This document shows positions 1 through 6,837 of a DNA stretch of 64,000 nt, piece after piece. The stretch comes from Candidatus Gastranaerophilales bacterium (GTDB taxonomy: Bacteria > Cyanobacteriota > Vampirovibrionia > Gastranaerophilales > Gastranaerophilaceae). The position numbers and the translations under genes are program-made. Location: contig CAAGGG010000023.1 of assembly GCA_900769355.1 (NCBI GenBank), positions 9,122 to 73,121 of the forward strand, in the 5' to 3' direction. How positions within the stretch are numbered: position 1 is the first letter of the stretch; every line of letters begins with the position of its first letter. Below the pieces are notes generated by a model, which worked only from the letters and a program-made list of their open reading frames with translations, did not search any database and had not been told where the DNA came from.

Positions 1-38
1 TCCTGCATTTTCTTTTGTTTTTTAGTTAATTTACTCAT
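1..38 (-). CDS. rplA: 50S ribosomal protein L1, N-terminal fragment cut by the window edge
   Basis: Only the first 12 codons are inside the window. They read MSKLTKKQKKMQ, a lysine-rich start typical of bacterial L1, which binds 23S rRNA at the L1 stalk and can repress its own operon. The start codon lies 135 bases after the rplK stop on the same strand, the usual rplK-rplA order. A purine-rich GAAAGGAAAAA stretch precedes the ATG. The assignment rests on the short N-terminus plus synteny. Confidence 0.75.
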   Translation of the reverse strand, partial: MSKLTKKQKKMQ

Positions 39-173
39 TATTTTTCCTTTCGTGGTATTAGCGGAACTTATTTAAGTTTCGGGAAACCCCTCAACCGAAT
101 TTCTAGTCATCGCCTTAGCTCTGTCTGAAATTCTACCCTCTCCCCTTTGGAGCGAGGGAGATGTTCCTTCCAT

Positions 174-602
174 CTAACCTTCTTTTACTGTAACACCCAT
201 AGCTCTGCAAGAACCTTTAATCATCTTAACAGCAGATTCCATAGTTGTTGCATTCAAGTCGTTCATTTTTATTTTAGCGATTTCTTCAAGCTGAGCTTCT
301 GTAATTTCACCAACTTTGTCTTTGTTAGGAACCGCAGAACCTTTTGGAAGGTTTAACGCTTTCTTAATAAGAACCGGAGCTGGAGGTGATTTGATTACGA
401 ATGAAAAACTTCTATCTTCGTAAACATCAATGATTACAGGGATAATGTAACCAGCTTGAGATTCTGTTTTTGCATTGAATTGTTTACAGAAATCCATAAT
501 GTTTACACCGTGTTGACCAAGTGCTGGACCAACTGGAGGTGACGGATTTGCTTTACCAGCTTCGATTTGAAGCTTAATTTTTCCTACTACTTTTTTAGCC
601 AT
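174..602 (-). CDS. rplK: 50S ribosomal protein L11
   Basis: L11 binds the GTPase-associated centre of 23S rRNA. The 142-residue product starts MAKKVVGKIKLQIEAGKA, contains the conserved PSPPVGPALGQHG segment near residues 20-32, and ends with the RNA-binding C-terminal domain (AGTAR-like region reading ATTMESAVKMIKGSCRAMG). The frame stays open 20 codons further upstream, but AAAAGGAG sits just before the ATG at 602, and 142 residues is the standard family length, so that start is used. It follows nusG and precedes rplA on the same strand, the classical secE-nusG-rplK-rplA cluster. Confidence 0.98.
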   Translation of the reverse strand: MAKKVVGKIKLQIEAGKANPSPPVGPALGQHGVNIMDFCKQFNAKTESQAGYIIPVIIDVYEDRSFSFVIKSPPAPVLIKKALNLPKGSAVPNKDKVGEITEAQLEEIAKIKMNDLNATTMESAVKMIKGSCRAMGVTVKEG

Positions 603-676
603 TTTTTTCTCCTTTTGTGGTACTAACGGTTTTTGCCGACTATTGCAAAAATCCTTCCACATGTTTTGTACATGCT

Positions 677-754
677 AGTGAATAGTGAGTGGTGAGTCGT
701 GAGTAGTTCGTTTCTTTTATTGAACCATCTACTATTCACTATTGCTACTCACTA
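677..754. repeat. Palindromic GTGAATAGTGA-type intergenic repeat between nusG and rplK
   Basis: The left arm is built from degenerate 5-7-base units (GTGAATAGTGAGTGGTGA then GTCGTGAGTAG). The right arm carries the inverse (CTACTATTCACTATTG then CTACTCACTATA). The RNA could fold into a long imperfect hairpin. The nusG stop codon (752-754) lies inside the right arm. Further members are at 1731-1845, 6532-6635 and 9910-10010. Confidence 0.75.
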
Positions 755-1378
755 TAATTTATTAATTTGTTTATATTCCAATTCAACCGGAGTTTCACGT
801 CCAAAGATTGAAACATTTGCACGAAGTTTTGATTTATCAGGATAAACTTCGATAATATCAGCAACAAAGTCTGCGAAAGGTCCTGATGTAATTCTAACTT
901 TGTCACCAGCTTTAACGTCAAGTTCGATTTTTTGTTGAGTAGAACTTGAGCGGTTAATAATCTTTTTGATTTCACTATCACGAGCAGGGATAGGTCTTTT
1001 AGCTGAACCAACAAATTTTGTAACACCTGATGTATGTCTAACAACATACCAGCTGTCCTCGTCCATAATCATTTCTACAAGAACATAACCAGGGAAGATT
1101 TTTTCTTCACGTTCTTGTTTTTTACCACCCTTCATTTGAGTAACAGTTTTTTGTGGAACTTCAATTCTAAAAATTTTGTCACCCATGTTCATATATTCAA
1201 TACGTTTTTCAAGGTTCACTTTAACCTTATTTTCATACCCTGAGTATGTGTGAACAATATACCAACGTTTCTGATTTTTCTTAGCTTCTTTAGCTTCGTT
1301 TACAGCTTCAGCTTCAATCGCTTCTTGAGCTTTATCTTCGTCTAATTGTTCTTTCATAGATTTTTCTTTTTCAGTCAT
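752..1378 (-). CDS. nusG: Transcription termination/antitermination factor NusG
   Basis: NusG binds RNA polymerase and links transcription to Rho or to ribosomes. The 208-residue protein has an acidic, low-complexity N-terminal extension (about residues 1-37), then the NGN domain beginning RWYIVHTYSGYENKV and containing FPGYVLVEM, and a C-terminal KOW domain (AGDKVRITSGPFADF followed by VSIFGRETPVELEY). The extension of roughly 30 residues makes it longer than E. coli NusG (181 aa), as in many cyanobacteria. It lies 23 bases downstream of secE and is probably co-transcribed with it. The palindromic repeat at 677-754 provides its stop codon. Confidence 0.97.
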   Translation of the reverse strand: MTEKEKSMKEQLDEDKAQEAIEAEAVNEAKEAKKNQKRWYIVHTYSGYENKVKVNLEKRIEYMNMGDKIFRIEVPQKTVTQMKGGKKQEREEKIFPGYVLVEMIMDEDSWYVVRHTSGVTKFVGSAKRPIPARDSEIKKIINRSSSTQQKIELDVKAGDKVRITSGPFADFVADIIEVYPDKSKLRANVSIFGRETPVELEYKQINKL

Positions 1379-1401
1379 AAGCCACCTTATCCTTTACCGG
1401 A

Positions 1402-1626
1402 TTATTTGATTAATCCAAGCAAACCTTTAAAAATTATGTCCATCAAATATACAGCTACAGTAAACACAAAAACAATGGCAACAACAAAAACTGTTTCTGC
1501 CACAACCTGACGGTTTTCAGGCCAAGTAATCTTGCCCCATTCAGTTCTAACACCTCTAAAATATGTTTTCACTGAATTTGTTGATTTTTCTAACCATGCC
1601 GGTGTTTGATTTTCTGCACCTATCAT
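1402..1626 (-). CDS. secE: Preprotein translocase subunit SecE
   Basis: SecE is the small essential clamp of the SecYEG channel. The 74-residue protein has the usual single-helix architecture: an amphipathic stretch (STNSVKTYFRGVRTEWGKITWP, with the conserved W-G-K-I-T-W-P core) followed by one transmembrane segment (ETVFVVAIVFVFTVAVYLMDIIF) and a short tail. It sits between tRNA-Trp and nusG on the minus strand, the normal bacterial arrangement. Confidence 0.95.
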   Translation of the reverse strand: MIGAENQTPAWLEKSTNSVKTYFRGVRTEWGKITWPENRQVVAETVFVVAIVFVFTVAVYLMDIIFKGLLGLIK

Positions 1627-1652
1627 ATCTGTTTCCCTTTATTTTATAAAAT

Positions 1653-1725
1653 CGCGCCCTGAAGGACTCGAACCCTCGACATCCGGTTTTGGAGACCGAC
1701 GTTCTACCAACTGAACTAAGGACGC
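1653..1725 (-). tRNA. trnW: tRNA-Trp (CCA anticodon)
   Basis: The minus strand folds as a complete cloverleaf. The acceptor pairs GCGTCCT with AGGGCGC (one G-U), the D-arm is GTTC/GAAC, the anticodon stem TCGGT/ACCGG encloses CTCCAAA with anticodon CCA, and the T-arm GAGGG-TTCGAGT-CCTTC is canonical. The discriminator is G, and no CCA end is encoded. It lies between rpmG and secE, its standard place in many bacteria. Confidence 0.97.
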
Positions 1726-1730
1726 CCAAC

Positions 1731-1845
1731 AAGTGAAAAGTGAGTTGTGAATAGTGAAAAGACCGTTTCATTCGCTTCGCTCAAAGTAAGACAATGTGCA
1801 TAGCTTTTATATTGACTTTTCACCTCTCACTTTTCACGTTTCACT
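1731..1845. repeat. Palindromic GTGAAAAGTGAG-type intergenic repeat
   Basis: The left arm (1731-1762) has repeated GTGAAAAGTGAG and GTGAATAGTGA units. The middle contains TTCATTCGCTTCGCTCAAAG. The right arm (1815-1845) carries the inverse units CTTTTCACCTCTCAC and TTTTCACGTTTCAC. This matches the left arm/centre/right arm plan of the 6532-6635 copy, which also has a TTCGCTAACGCTCAAA centre. It lies between rpmG and tRNA-Trp. Confidence 0.7.
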
Positions 1846-2012
1846 TATTTTGTTTCTTTATGAGTTGTATGTTTTTTGCAAGTTGGGCAATATTTGTTCA
1901 ACTCAAGTCTTTCTTTAATGTTTTTTTTGTTTTTTGTAGTTGTGTAGTTTCTTTCTTTGCAATCTTCACATGCTAGAACTACCATTCTGTCATTTTTTCC
2001 TTTGATACCCAT
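1845..2012 (-). CDS. rpmG: 50S ribosomal protein L33
   Basis: This 55-residue product starts MGIKGKNDRMVVLACEDC and ends CPTCKKHTTHKETK. It has the two CxxC pairs (CEDC and CPTC) of the zinc-binding C+ form of L33, and the ERNYTTTKNKKN segment typical of the family. It is the first gene of the rpmG-tRNA-Trp-secE-nusG cluster. A hairpin followed by a T-run sits in its leader (2059-2086) and might modulate expression. Confidence 0.95.
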   Translation of the reverse strand: MGIKGKNDRMVVLACEDCKERNYTTTKNKKNIKERLELNKYCPTCKKHTTHKETK

Positions 2013-2058
2013 GTTTTTATTCCTTTTATTATTGATTTATTTTAAACTTACAACCTTT

Positions 2059-2086
2059 AAAAAAGAATGTGAATAACTCACATTCT
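2059..2086 (-). terminator. Terminator-like hairpin in the rpmG leader (possible attenuator)
   Basis: On the minus strand the sequence reads AGAATGTGA-GTTAT-TCACATTCT followed by six Ts: a perfect 9-bp stem with a 5-base loop. A TATAAT box on the minus strand at 2106-2111 would start RNA about 13 bases before this hairpin, placing it between promoter and rpmG. The fold is visible; the attenuator role is inference. It could instead be a second terminator for the upstream gene. Confidence 0.6.
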
Positions 2087-2162
2087 GATTGAATCGGCTT
2101 ATATAATTATAATAAACCAAACAAAATAAATTGCAAATAAAATGTAAACAATCTATAAGCAA

Positions 2163-2192
2163 GAAAAAACAGTCGATTGAGTCAACCGACTG
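2163..2192 (-). terminator. Rho-independent terminator after the coiled-coil gene
   Basis: On the minus strand CAGTCGGTTG-ACT-CAATCGACTG forms a 10-bp stem (one G-U pair) followed by TTTTTTCTT. It lies 50 bases past the stop of the gene at 2242-2847. Confidence 0.8.
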
Positions 2193-2241
2193 ATACATAA
2201 TAAATATTGGAGTTATTTATAAGAAAATTTGATTTAAAAGT

Positions 2242-2847
2242 TTATTTTGTAACGTAGCTTGTTGGAGCTTGCGTTCTATCTGTAGAATAAGAAGTCGGAA
2301 CATCATATTGTCCATAAGAATCAGCTCTAAATTGTTCCATATAAACTTGGCAATTTTTTACCATTTGTTCTTGCTGAGTAATGTTCTTTTCCAAACTTGT
2401 CAAAACTTTATCAGCGCAAAGAGATGCGATTTCTTTGATTTTCATCGAATCTTCTGTTGCTTGAGCTCTGATGGCTTCAGCATCTTCCATTGCTTTTCGT
2501 TTAATTTCTTCACATTCTTCTTGAACTTGTGTTCTTATTCTAACGCCTTCGCGTTCTAATGCTTTTATAAAATCTGCCTCAGATAATTTTCTATCTGCTT
2601 CTGCTTGAGCATCATTAATAATTTTTTCTGCTTTCTGTTGAGCTTCAATTTGTAGTTCTTCTCTACGTCTCAAAAATGCTTTTGCCTCTTGAACTTCCAC
2701 CGGCAAAGATGCATAAATTCTATCGATTAATGCTTCAAATTCTTTCGTACTAACGACAGTATATTTTCGTGGAATAATAGGGAAACCTTCCTCCAATGCG
2801 ATTTCCAAACTTTTTAATAAATCATAAACGCCATTCTGTTGTTGCAT
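2242..2847 (-). CDS. Conserved coiled-coil protein, ATP-synthase-b-like or DivIVA-like
   Basis: The 201-residue protein has no signal peptide. Residues 1-60 form a short globular N-terminus (VYDLLKSLEIALEEGFPIIPRKYTVV). Residues 65-170 are a nearly uninterrupted, charged, Ala/Glu-rich coiled coil (QQKAEKIINDAQAEADRKL, EECEEIKRKAMEDAEAIRA) like the stalk of F0 subunit b or of cell-division scaffold proteins. The C-terminus is Ser/Thr/Tyr-rich and disordered. The ATG at 2847 is preceded by AAAGG. It lies upstream of rpmG with its own terminator. Comparable coiled-coil proteins occur in cyanobacteria, but I cannot assign a function. Confidence 0.75.
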   Translation of the reverse strand: MQQQNGVYDLLKSLEIALEEGFPIIPRKYTVVSTKEFEALIDRIYASLPVEVQEAKAFLRRREELQIEAQQKAEKIINDAQAEADRKLSEADFIKALEREGVRIRTQVQEECEEIKRKAMEDAEAIRAQATEDSMKIKEIASLCADKVLTSLEKNITQQEQMVKNCQVYMEQFRADSYGQYDVPTSYSTDRTQAPTSYVTK

Positions 2848-2965
2848 CACACATATACCTTTCTTACTCTATCAACATTCTACATAAGCGAAAATTGTTT
2901 GTCAAATAATTTGTTACAGAATAGTTCACATATTTTAGCATTTTATAATTTTATTGTAAAAATGA

Positions 2966-3448
2966 CTATTTGTGGTGCTTTTGATCTTTTAAGTATTCAT
3001 AAACTGGTTCCGGAACAAACTTTGAAACATCTCCATTGTTAAGATAAATTTCTTTAATGGTGCTTGATGAGATAAAGTTGTATTTAGGTTTAGTTGTCAA
3101 AAATACTGTTTTAATTTCGCTTGCAAGAGCACTGTTTGCCTGAGAAAGTTGCATTTCGTATTCAAAATCAGAAACAGCTCGCAATCCTCTAATCAAAACA
3201 GTTGCCCCTTTTTCTTTTGCATAATTAATTGTCAAACCTTCAAACGCATCAACTTCAACGTTTGGAAGTTCTTTAACACTTTCTTTAATCAGATGAACTC
3301 TTTCTTCAACAGGTAAAAATCCTGATTTTGCAGAGTTGTGCGCAACCGCAATAATAACTTTATCAAAAATTTCTGTTGCAGTTTTTAATATATCTAAATG
3401 TCCTTTTGTAATCGGGTCAAAGCTTCCCGGATAAATTGCTATTTTCAT
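2966..3448 (-). CDS. coaD: Phosphopantetheine adenylyltransferase
   Basis: CoaD transfers AMP from ATP to 4'-phosphopantetheine in coenzyme A synthesis. The 160-residue product starts MKIAIYPGSFDPITKGHLD, with the nucleotidyltransferase T/HxGH motif (GH at 17-18). It also has ARGLRAVSDFEYE-type sequence (here IRGLRAVSDFEYEMQLSQAN) and the ISSSTIKE signature near residue 127. Its length and these motifs match CoaD and separate it from NadD, which is present at 11638. It is an ordinary cytoplasmic enzyme. Confidence 0.97.
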   Translation of the reverse strand: MKIAIYPGSFDPITKGHLDILKTATEIFDKVIIAVAHNSAKSGFLPVEERVHLIKESVKELPNVEVDAFEGLTINYAKEKGATVLIRGLRAVSDFEYEMQLSQANSALASEIKTVFLTTKPKYNFISSSTIKEIYLNNGDVSKFVPEPVYEYLKDQKHHK

Positions 3449-3499
3449 GTTGGATCCTTTTTTATTTGATTATAGCATGAAATCTGCAACTTTTTAGGT

Positions 3500-3608
3500 G
3501 TCATTCTGAAAGCCTAGAAAAATAATGCGAGTGACGAGCATTTATTTTTCTTGCTATTCAGAATCTCTTGCAAAATAAAACAGACTCCGGATCGTAGTCC
3601 GGAGTGAC
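3500..3608. repeat. MITE-like intergenic repeat, GTCATTC...GAGTGAC
   Basis: The segment begins GTCATTCTGAA and ends CCGGAGTGAC, giving short terminal inverted repeats. It contains two nested palindromes: ATTCTGAA ... TTCAGAAT around a CGAGTGACGAGC core, and ACTCCGGAT-CGT-AGTCCGGAGT. It lies in the intergenic space between coaD and waaA. I see no open frame in it. Confidence 0.6.
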
Positions 3609-3667
3609 AGTTAAGGCTAGTTATTGTTAAATAATAGTGGCTATTTTATAAAATCAACAATAATCAC

Positions 3668-3706
3668 TGCTTAGCTGTCTCACTTCTTAGCCGTTTAGCT
3701 GCTTTT
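3668..3706. repeat. TTAGCTG-rich repeat left of waaA
   Basis: This stretch repeats CTTAGCTG, CTTCTTAGCC and TTTAGCTG, and ends in CTTTTT. Similar copies lie right of waaA, inverted at 4967-5004 and direct at 5104-5136, so the gene is bracketed by the family. Confidence 0.55.
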
Positions 3707-3714
3707 TCGATTTT

Positions 3715-3724
3715 ATGCTATAAT
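3715..3724 (+). promoter_or_regulatory. Extended -10 promoter of waaA (possibly leaderless transcript)
   Basis: ATGC-TATAAT, an extended -10 element, ends six bases before the waaA ATG at 3731, so a start site 6-7 bases downstream would coincide with the start codon. No good Shine-Dalgarno sequence precedes the ATG. The same TATGCTATAAT motif drives the gene at 20830. I see no convincing -35. Confidence 0.55.
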
Positions 3725-3730
3725 CTAGGC

Positions 3731-4966
3731 ATGCTTATATATAGAATTTTATCAACAATATTATTTGTAATATCACTTCCGATTTATGCAGCCGTTAGAA
3801 AAGCTAAGGGTAAGTCTTTTGGGTGGAAGGAAAAGTTCGGCGATTTTGACGTTCCGGAATTAGGCGAAAAAGTTATCATGTTTCATGGCGTGTCTGTTGG
3901 TGAAGTTATTGCTCTTGAAAATTTGATTAAAAAGACAAAAGAAACATTTTCAGATTACAAAATTGTTGTAACAACAGGAACAAAGACAGGTCAAGAAATT
4001 GCACATAAAAAATATAAAAATGTTGCAGATTTTGTGACTTATTTCCCTTTTGATATTACTTTTTGTGTTGAAAAATTCTTAAATAAAATTAAACCAAGTG
4101 TGGTTATGATTGCGGAAACCGAATTGTGGCCAACATTTGCAGCTTATTGTTACAAGAGAAACATTCCGCTTTATGTAATAAATGGAAGAATTTCAGATGC
4201 GACTTTCAAGTCTTACAGGTTTTTGAAGGGATTTTTTAAAGAATTGTTTAAAAATTACACTGAAATCTTGACTCAGAGCGAAGAAGATCGTGAGAAATTT
4301 ATTAAAATTGGTGCTCCTGAAGCAAAAACAAGTGTAATGAAAAACTTAAAATTTGATGTAAAAAGAGTTGATGCGGATATCGAAATTGGTAAAGGAACAA
4401 ACCGTGTAATTATCGCAGGAAGCACTCATAAAGGTGAAGACGAAATTGTTCTTTCTGCTTTTTCAAAATTGAAAAAAGAATTTCCGGATATCAAATTACT
4501 AATTGCTCCGAGACACCTGACTCGATTGGACGAAGTTAAAAGTATAACCGAAAAAACAGGCTTGAAATTCGGGCAACGCTCAAATGGGGAAACTTTTGTT
4601 GATAATGAAATTATAATTCTTGACACAATGGGCGAATTGAGTAAAATGTATCAAATTTGCGATTTAGCGTTTATTGGCGGAAGTTTTAATAAAACTGGCG
4701 GACATAATCCGCTAGAAGCAATTGTTTATGATAAACCGGTGGTTTCAGGTCCTTCAATTCATAATTTCAGAGATATTTATTGGATTTTGGGTCGTTCAAA
4801 AGCAGGAAAAGTTGTAAAAACTCCGCAAGAGCTAACGGATTATATGGAAAAACTTCTTGCAGACAAAGATTTTTATGCTCAAGCATGCCAAGATTGCAAG
4901 ACTGTTTTTGCTTCTCAACAAGGTGCGATGGACGTTGTAATTGAGAAGTTGGGGGAAATATTATAA
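3731..4966 (+). CDS. waaA: 3-deoxy-D-manno-octulosonic acid (Kdo) transferase
   Basis: WaaA (KdtA, GT30) adds Kdo from CMP-Kdo to lipid A precursors at the inner membrane. The 411-residue protein has an N-terminal membrane anchor (residues 1-22, ILSTILFVISLPIYAAV). The N-domain carries GVSVGEVIA with the base-like Glu and the AETELWPTF signature, and the C-domain carries EAIVYDKPVVSGP with upstream GGHNPLE. The length is typical. It is a marker of a lipopolysaccharide-bearing outer membrane. The gene stands alone between repeat-filled intergenic regions. Confidence 0.95.
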   Translation: MLIYRILSTILFVISLPIYAAVRKAKGKSFGWKEKFGDFDVPELGEKVIMFHGVSVGEVIALENLIKKTKETFSDYKIVVTTGTKTGQEIAHKKYKNVADFVTYFPFDITFCVEKFLNKIKPSVVMIAETELWPTFAAYCYKRNIPLYVINGRISDATFKSYRFLKGFFKELFKNYTEILTQSEEDREKFIKIGAPEAKTSVMKNLKFDVKRVDADIEIGKGTNRVIIAGSTHKGEDEIVLSAFSKLKKEFPDIKLLIAPRHLTRLDEVKSITEKTGLKFGQRSNGETFVDNEIIILDTMGELSKMYQICDLAFIGGSFNKTGGHNPLEAIVYDKPVVSGPSIHNFRDIYWILGRSKAGKVVKTPQELTDYMEKLLADKDFYAQACQDCKTVFASQQGAMDVVIEKLGEIL

Positions 4967-5004
4967 AAAGCAGATAAGAAGCGAAGCGGTTAAGCAGTTA
5001 AGTT
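4967..5004. repeat. TTAGCTG-family repeat, inverted copy right of waaA
   Basis: The sequence reads AAAAAGCAGATAAGAAGCG then AAGCGGTTAAGCAGTTAAG. Its reverse complement matches the 3668-3706 and 5104-5136 copies. The copy starts directly after the waaA stop codon. Confidence 0.55.
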
Positions 5005-5103
5005 TTTGTAAAATTTTGACTAATACAGACTTTTTCTGATAGCTTAATATGTTTTTTCAATACTTGCATAATATTAAACACTAATGAATTTTTTATAAAC
5101 ATA

Positions 5104-5136
5104 ACTTAGCAGCTTCGCTTCTTAGCTGCTTTTTCC
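5104..5136 (+). repeat. TTAGCTG-family repeat, possible waaA terminator
   Basis: CTTAGCAGCTTCGCTTCTT then AGCTGCTTTTT can fold as AGCAGC...GCTGCT followed by Ts. It may therefore act as a terminator as well as belonging to the repeat family. Confidence 0.5.
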
Positions 5137-5287
5137 CCGTTCAGATAGCCGATTTTCGGCGTTTTCTCTACTTCAAATAAATGATTTTTGTTACAAAATG
5201 TTAAGTTTTCTGTTACAATAATTAAAGATTTGTTCTCAATGTGCCGTCATGAAAAACATAGGGAAACAAAACGAAAGGAAACGGGTC

Positions 5288-6508
5288 ATGGGTATGGCTG
5301 CTTCGCAGGCTAGATTTTTAGGTCTAACTGCAAGAAAAACAAATACCGAATATGAAGGTCAGCAGATCAACCAACAACGTACTACGTTGTCAAACCAATC
5401 TGCTAACTATTATAACCAGTTGCTTGGTATGACTGTACCGGTTCCACCGTCAGTTGCCGATTACACAAAAACTACTTACACATTTGAAGATGGTTCTTTA
5501 AGCAACTCAATTTCAACAATGGTTGCTCAAAAAGATGGTAAATATTTAATCAGCTACACTGCATCTTGGACAAATGATTTTTCAGTAGTTTCAACTGCTT
5601 CTACTATCTATACAAGAAAAGGCGAAGAAGGTAACTATGATTACTATGTTGGAGCTAAAAAATTAAGACAATTAGGAACTATTTCTAAAGATGCTTTTTC
5701 TTATAATGTAACCTATACTATTACTGATGAAGCAGGTAAAGATGTTGATAAAACAGTTGAAGGTGCTAAATATGATAGTGCACAAGATAAATATTATACA
5801 TTAGATGACCAAGGTAATAAACATTATATATCAGGTAAAGAAGGAACTGCTATTACGGCTGAAAAAAATTCATATTTAGGCGATGATGAATATTTAAAAA
5901 CTTTATCTATAGAACAAATTGATAAAATGTTGGAAGAAGAAGAAAAATACAAAACTCAATTAACTAATAAATATGGCAAATCAGCTAATGGTTACATGGT
6001 TCGCTATGTACAAAATACATCAACAGGCACTTGGTCTCCATATTTTGTAAACAAAGACGTTTTGGTAGCTAAAAATACACAATTTAGCGACACAGGCTCT
6101 TCTCAAAGTGCAATCAAAACTTACACAATCGGTTCTGCAAAAGAAACAGAAGAAATCAAAGGCGTTGAAGCTAGATTAGAACAAGATTCTACAGGTCGTA
6201 TCATCAGTGTTACATTGAACCCAGATGATCCTGCTACAAAAGTTACTTATGCAGTAACAACAAACACAGTAACAGATCAAGCTAAATACGATGATGCTAT
6301 GAACCAATATGAATATGACAAATATGAATACGATCAATCAATTCAAAACATCAATGCTAAGATTGAAGTTATTCAGTCAGAAGATAAAAACCTTGAATTA
6401 CGCTTGAAACAATTAGATACAGAACAAGATGCAATTCAAACTGAAATGGACGCAGTTCAAAAAGTAATCGAAAAGAATACTGAGTCAACATTCAAAACAT
6501 TCGGTTAA
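5288..6508 (+). CDS. Conserved hypothetical protein, GMAASQARFLGLTARK family
   Basis: The 406-residue protein starts MGMAASQARFLGLTARK and continues with a Gln/Asn-rich helical segment (EGQQINQQRTTLSNQSANYY). The middle (about 50-320) is Thr/Ser/Tyr-rich and looks beta-structured. The last 90 residues form a coiled coil (IEVIQSEDKNLELRLKQLD). An ATG 13 codons upstream is possible, but GAAAGGAAA lies nine bases before the ATG at 5288. I associate this N-terminal signature with Melainabacteria from memory; no function is known to me. There is no signal peptide, and the helix-beta-helix plan resembles secreted filament or axial proteins (inference). A terminator follows at 6666. Confidence 0.8.
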   Translation: MGMAASQARFLGLTARKTNTEYEGQQINQQRTTLSNQSANYYNQLLGMTVPVPPSVADYTKTTYTFEDGSLSNSISTMVAQKDGKYLISYTASWTNDFSVVSTASTIYTRKGEEGNYDYYVGAKKLRQLGTISKDAFSYNVTYTITDEAGKDVDKTVEGAKYDSAQDKYYTLDDQGNKHYISGKEGTAITAEKNSYLGDDEYLKTLSIEQIDKMLEEEEKYKTQLTNKYGKSANGYMVRYVQNTSTGTWSPYFVNKDVLVAKNTQFSDTGSSQSAIKTYTIGSAKETEEIKGVEARLEQDSTGRIISVTLNPDDPATKVTYAVTTNTVTDQAKYDDAMNQYEYDKYEYDQSIQNINAKIEVIQSEDKNLELRLKQLDTEQDAIQTEMDAVQKVIEKNTESTFKTFG

Positions 6509-6531
6509 TGAACGAAGTGAATTAACCAAAT

Positions 6532-6635
6532 GTGAATGGTGAATAGTGAGTCGTGAAGGGTGCTTTACGTTCGCTAACGCTCAAAAATTTTAATAGTGAA
6601 TAATTGAAATGGTCTATTCACCATTCACTACTCAC
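6532..6635. repeat. Palindromic GTGAATGGTGAATAGTGAG intergenic repeat
   Basis: The left arm carries GTGAATGGTGAATAGTGAG then TCGTGAAGG, the centre TTCGCTAACGCTCAAA, and the right arm TATTCACCATTCACTACTCAC, the inverse of the left arm. It lies downstream of the gene at 5288-6508 and shares its plan with 1731-1845. Confidence 0.75.
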
Positions 6636-6665
6636 AAAAAATATTGTTTCCTTTCCCTTTTTCCC

Positions 6666-6692
6666 AGACTAACAAATTTGTTGGTCTTTTTT
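6666..6692 (+). terminator. Rho-independent terminator
   Basis: AGACTAACA-AATT-TGTTGGTCT forms a 9-bp stem (one G-U) followed by six Ts. It ends the transcript of the hypothetical gene at 5288. Confidence 0.8.
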
Positions 6693-6741
6693 ATTGGAAA
6701 AATTTTAATCACTAAATGTCACGTTTTTCGAGAGGTTTTTA

Positions 6742-6830
6742 GATGTGTAGACGGTAGGTCGGCATTGCCATGCCGACAACGTAACTGCCACCAGTTACAT
6801 TGGGTCGGGGTACCTACCCGACATCACTTC
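6742..6830. repeat. GC-rich multi-hairpin element with GTCGGCATTGCCATGCCGAC
   Basis: Three hairpins occur in a row: GTCGGCATTGCCATGCCGAC, GTAACTGCCACCAGTTAC, and a GGGTCGGGGTACCTACCCGAC-type palindrome. The segment is far richer in GC than its surroundings. A related GTCGGCATAGCAATGCCGAC hairpin is fused into a prepilin-like gene near 21707, and a GTGTCGG...CCGACAC hairpin lies at 35251. It is located at the 3' end of the TolC-like gene. Confidence 0.7.
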
Positions 6831-6837
6831 AACACCT

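Noticed and set aside
677..1845. GTGAATAGTGA repeats as a CRISPR array
   Set aside because: Units are 5-7 bases, degenerate and palindromic; there are no constant repeats with unique spacers and no cas genes in the window.
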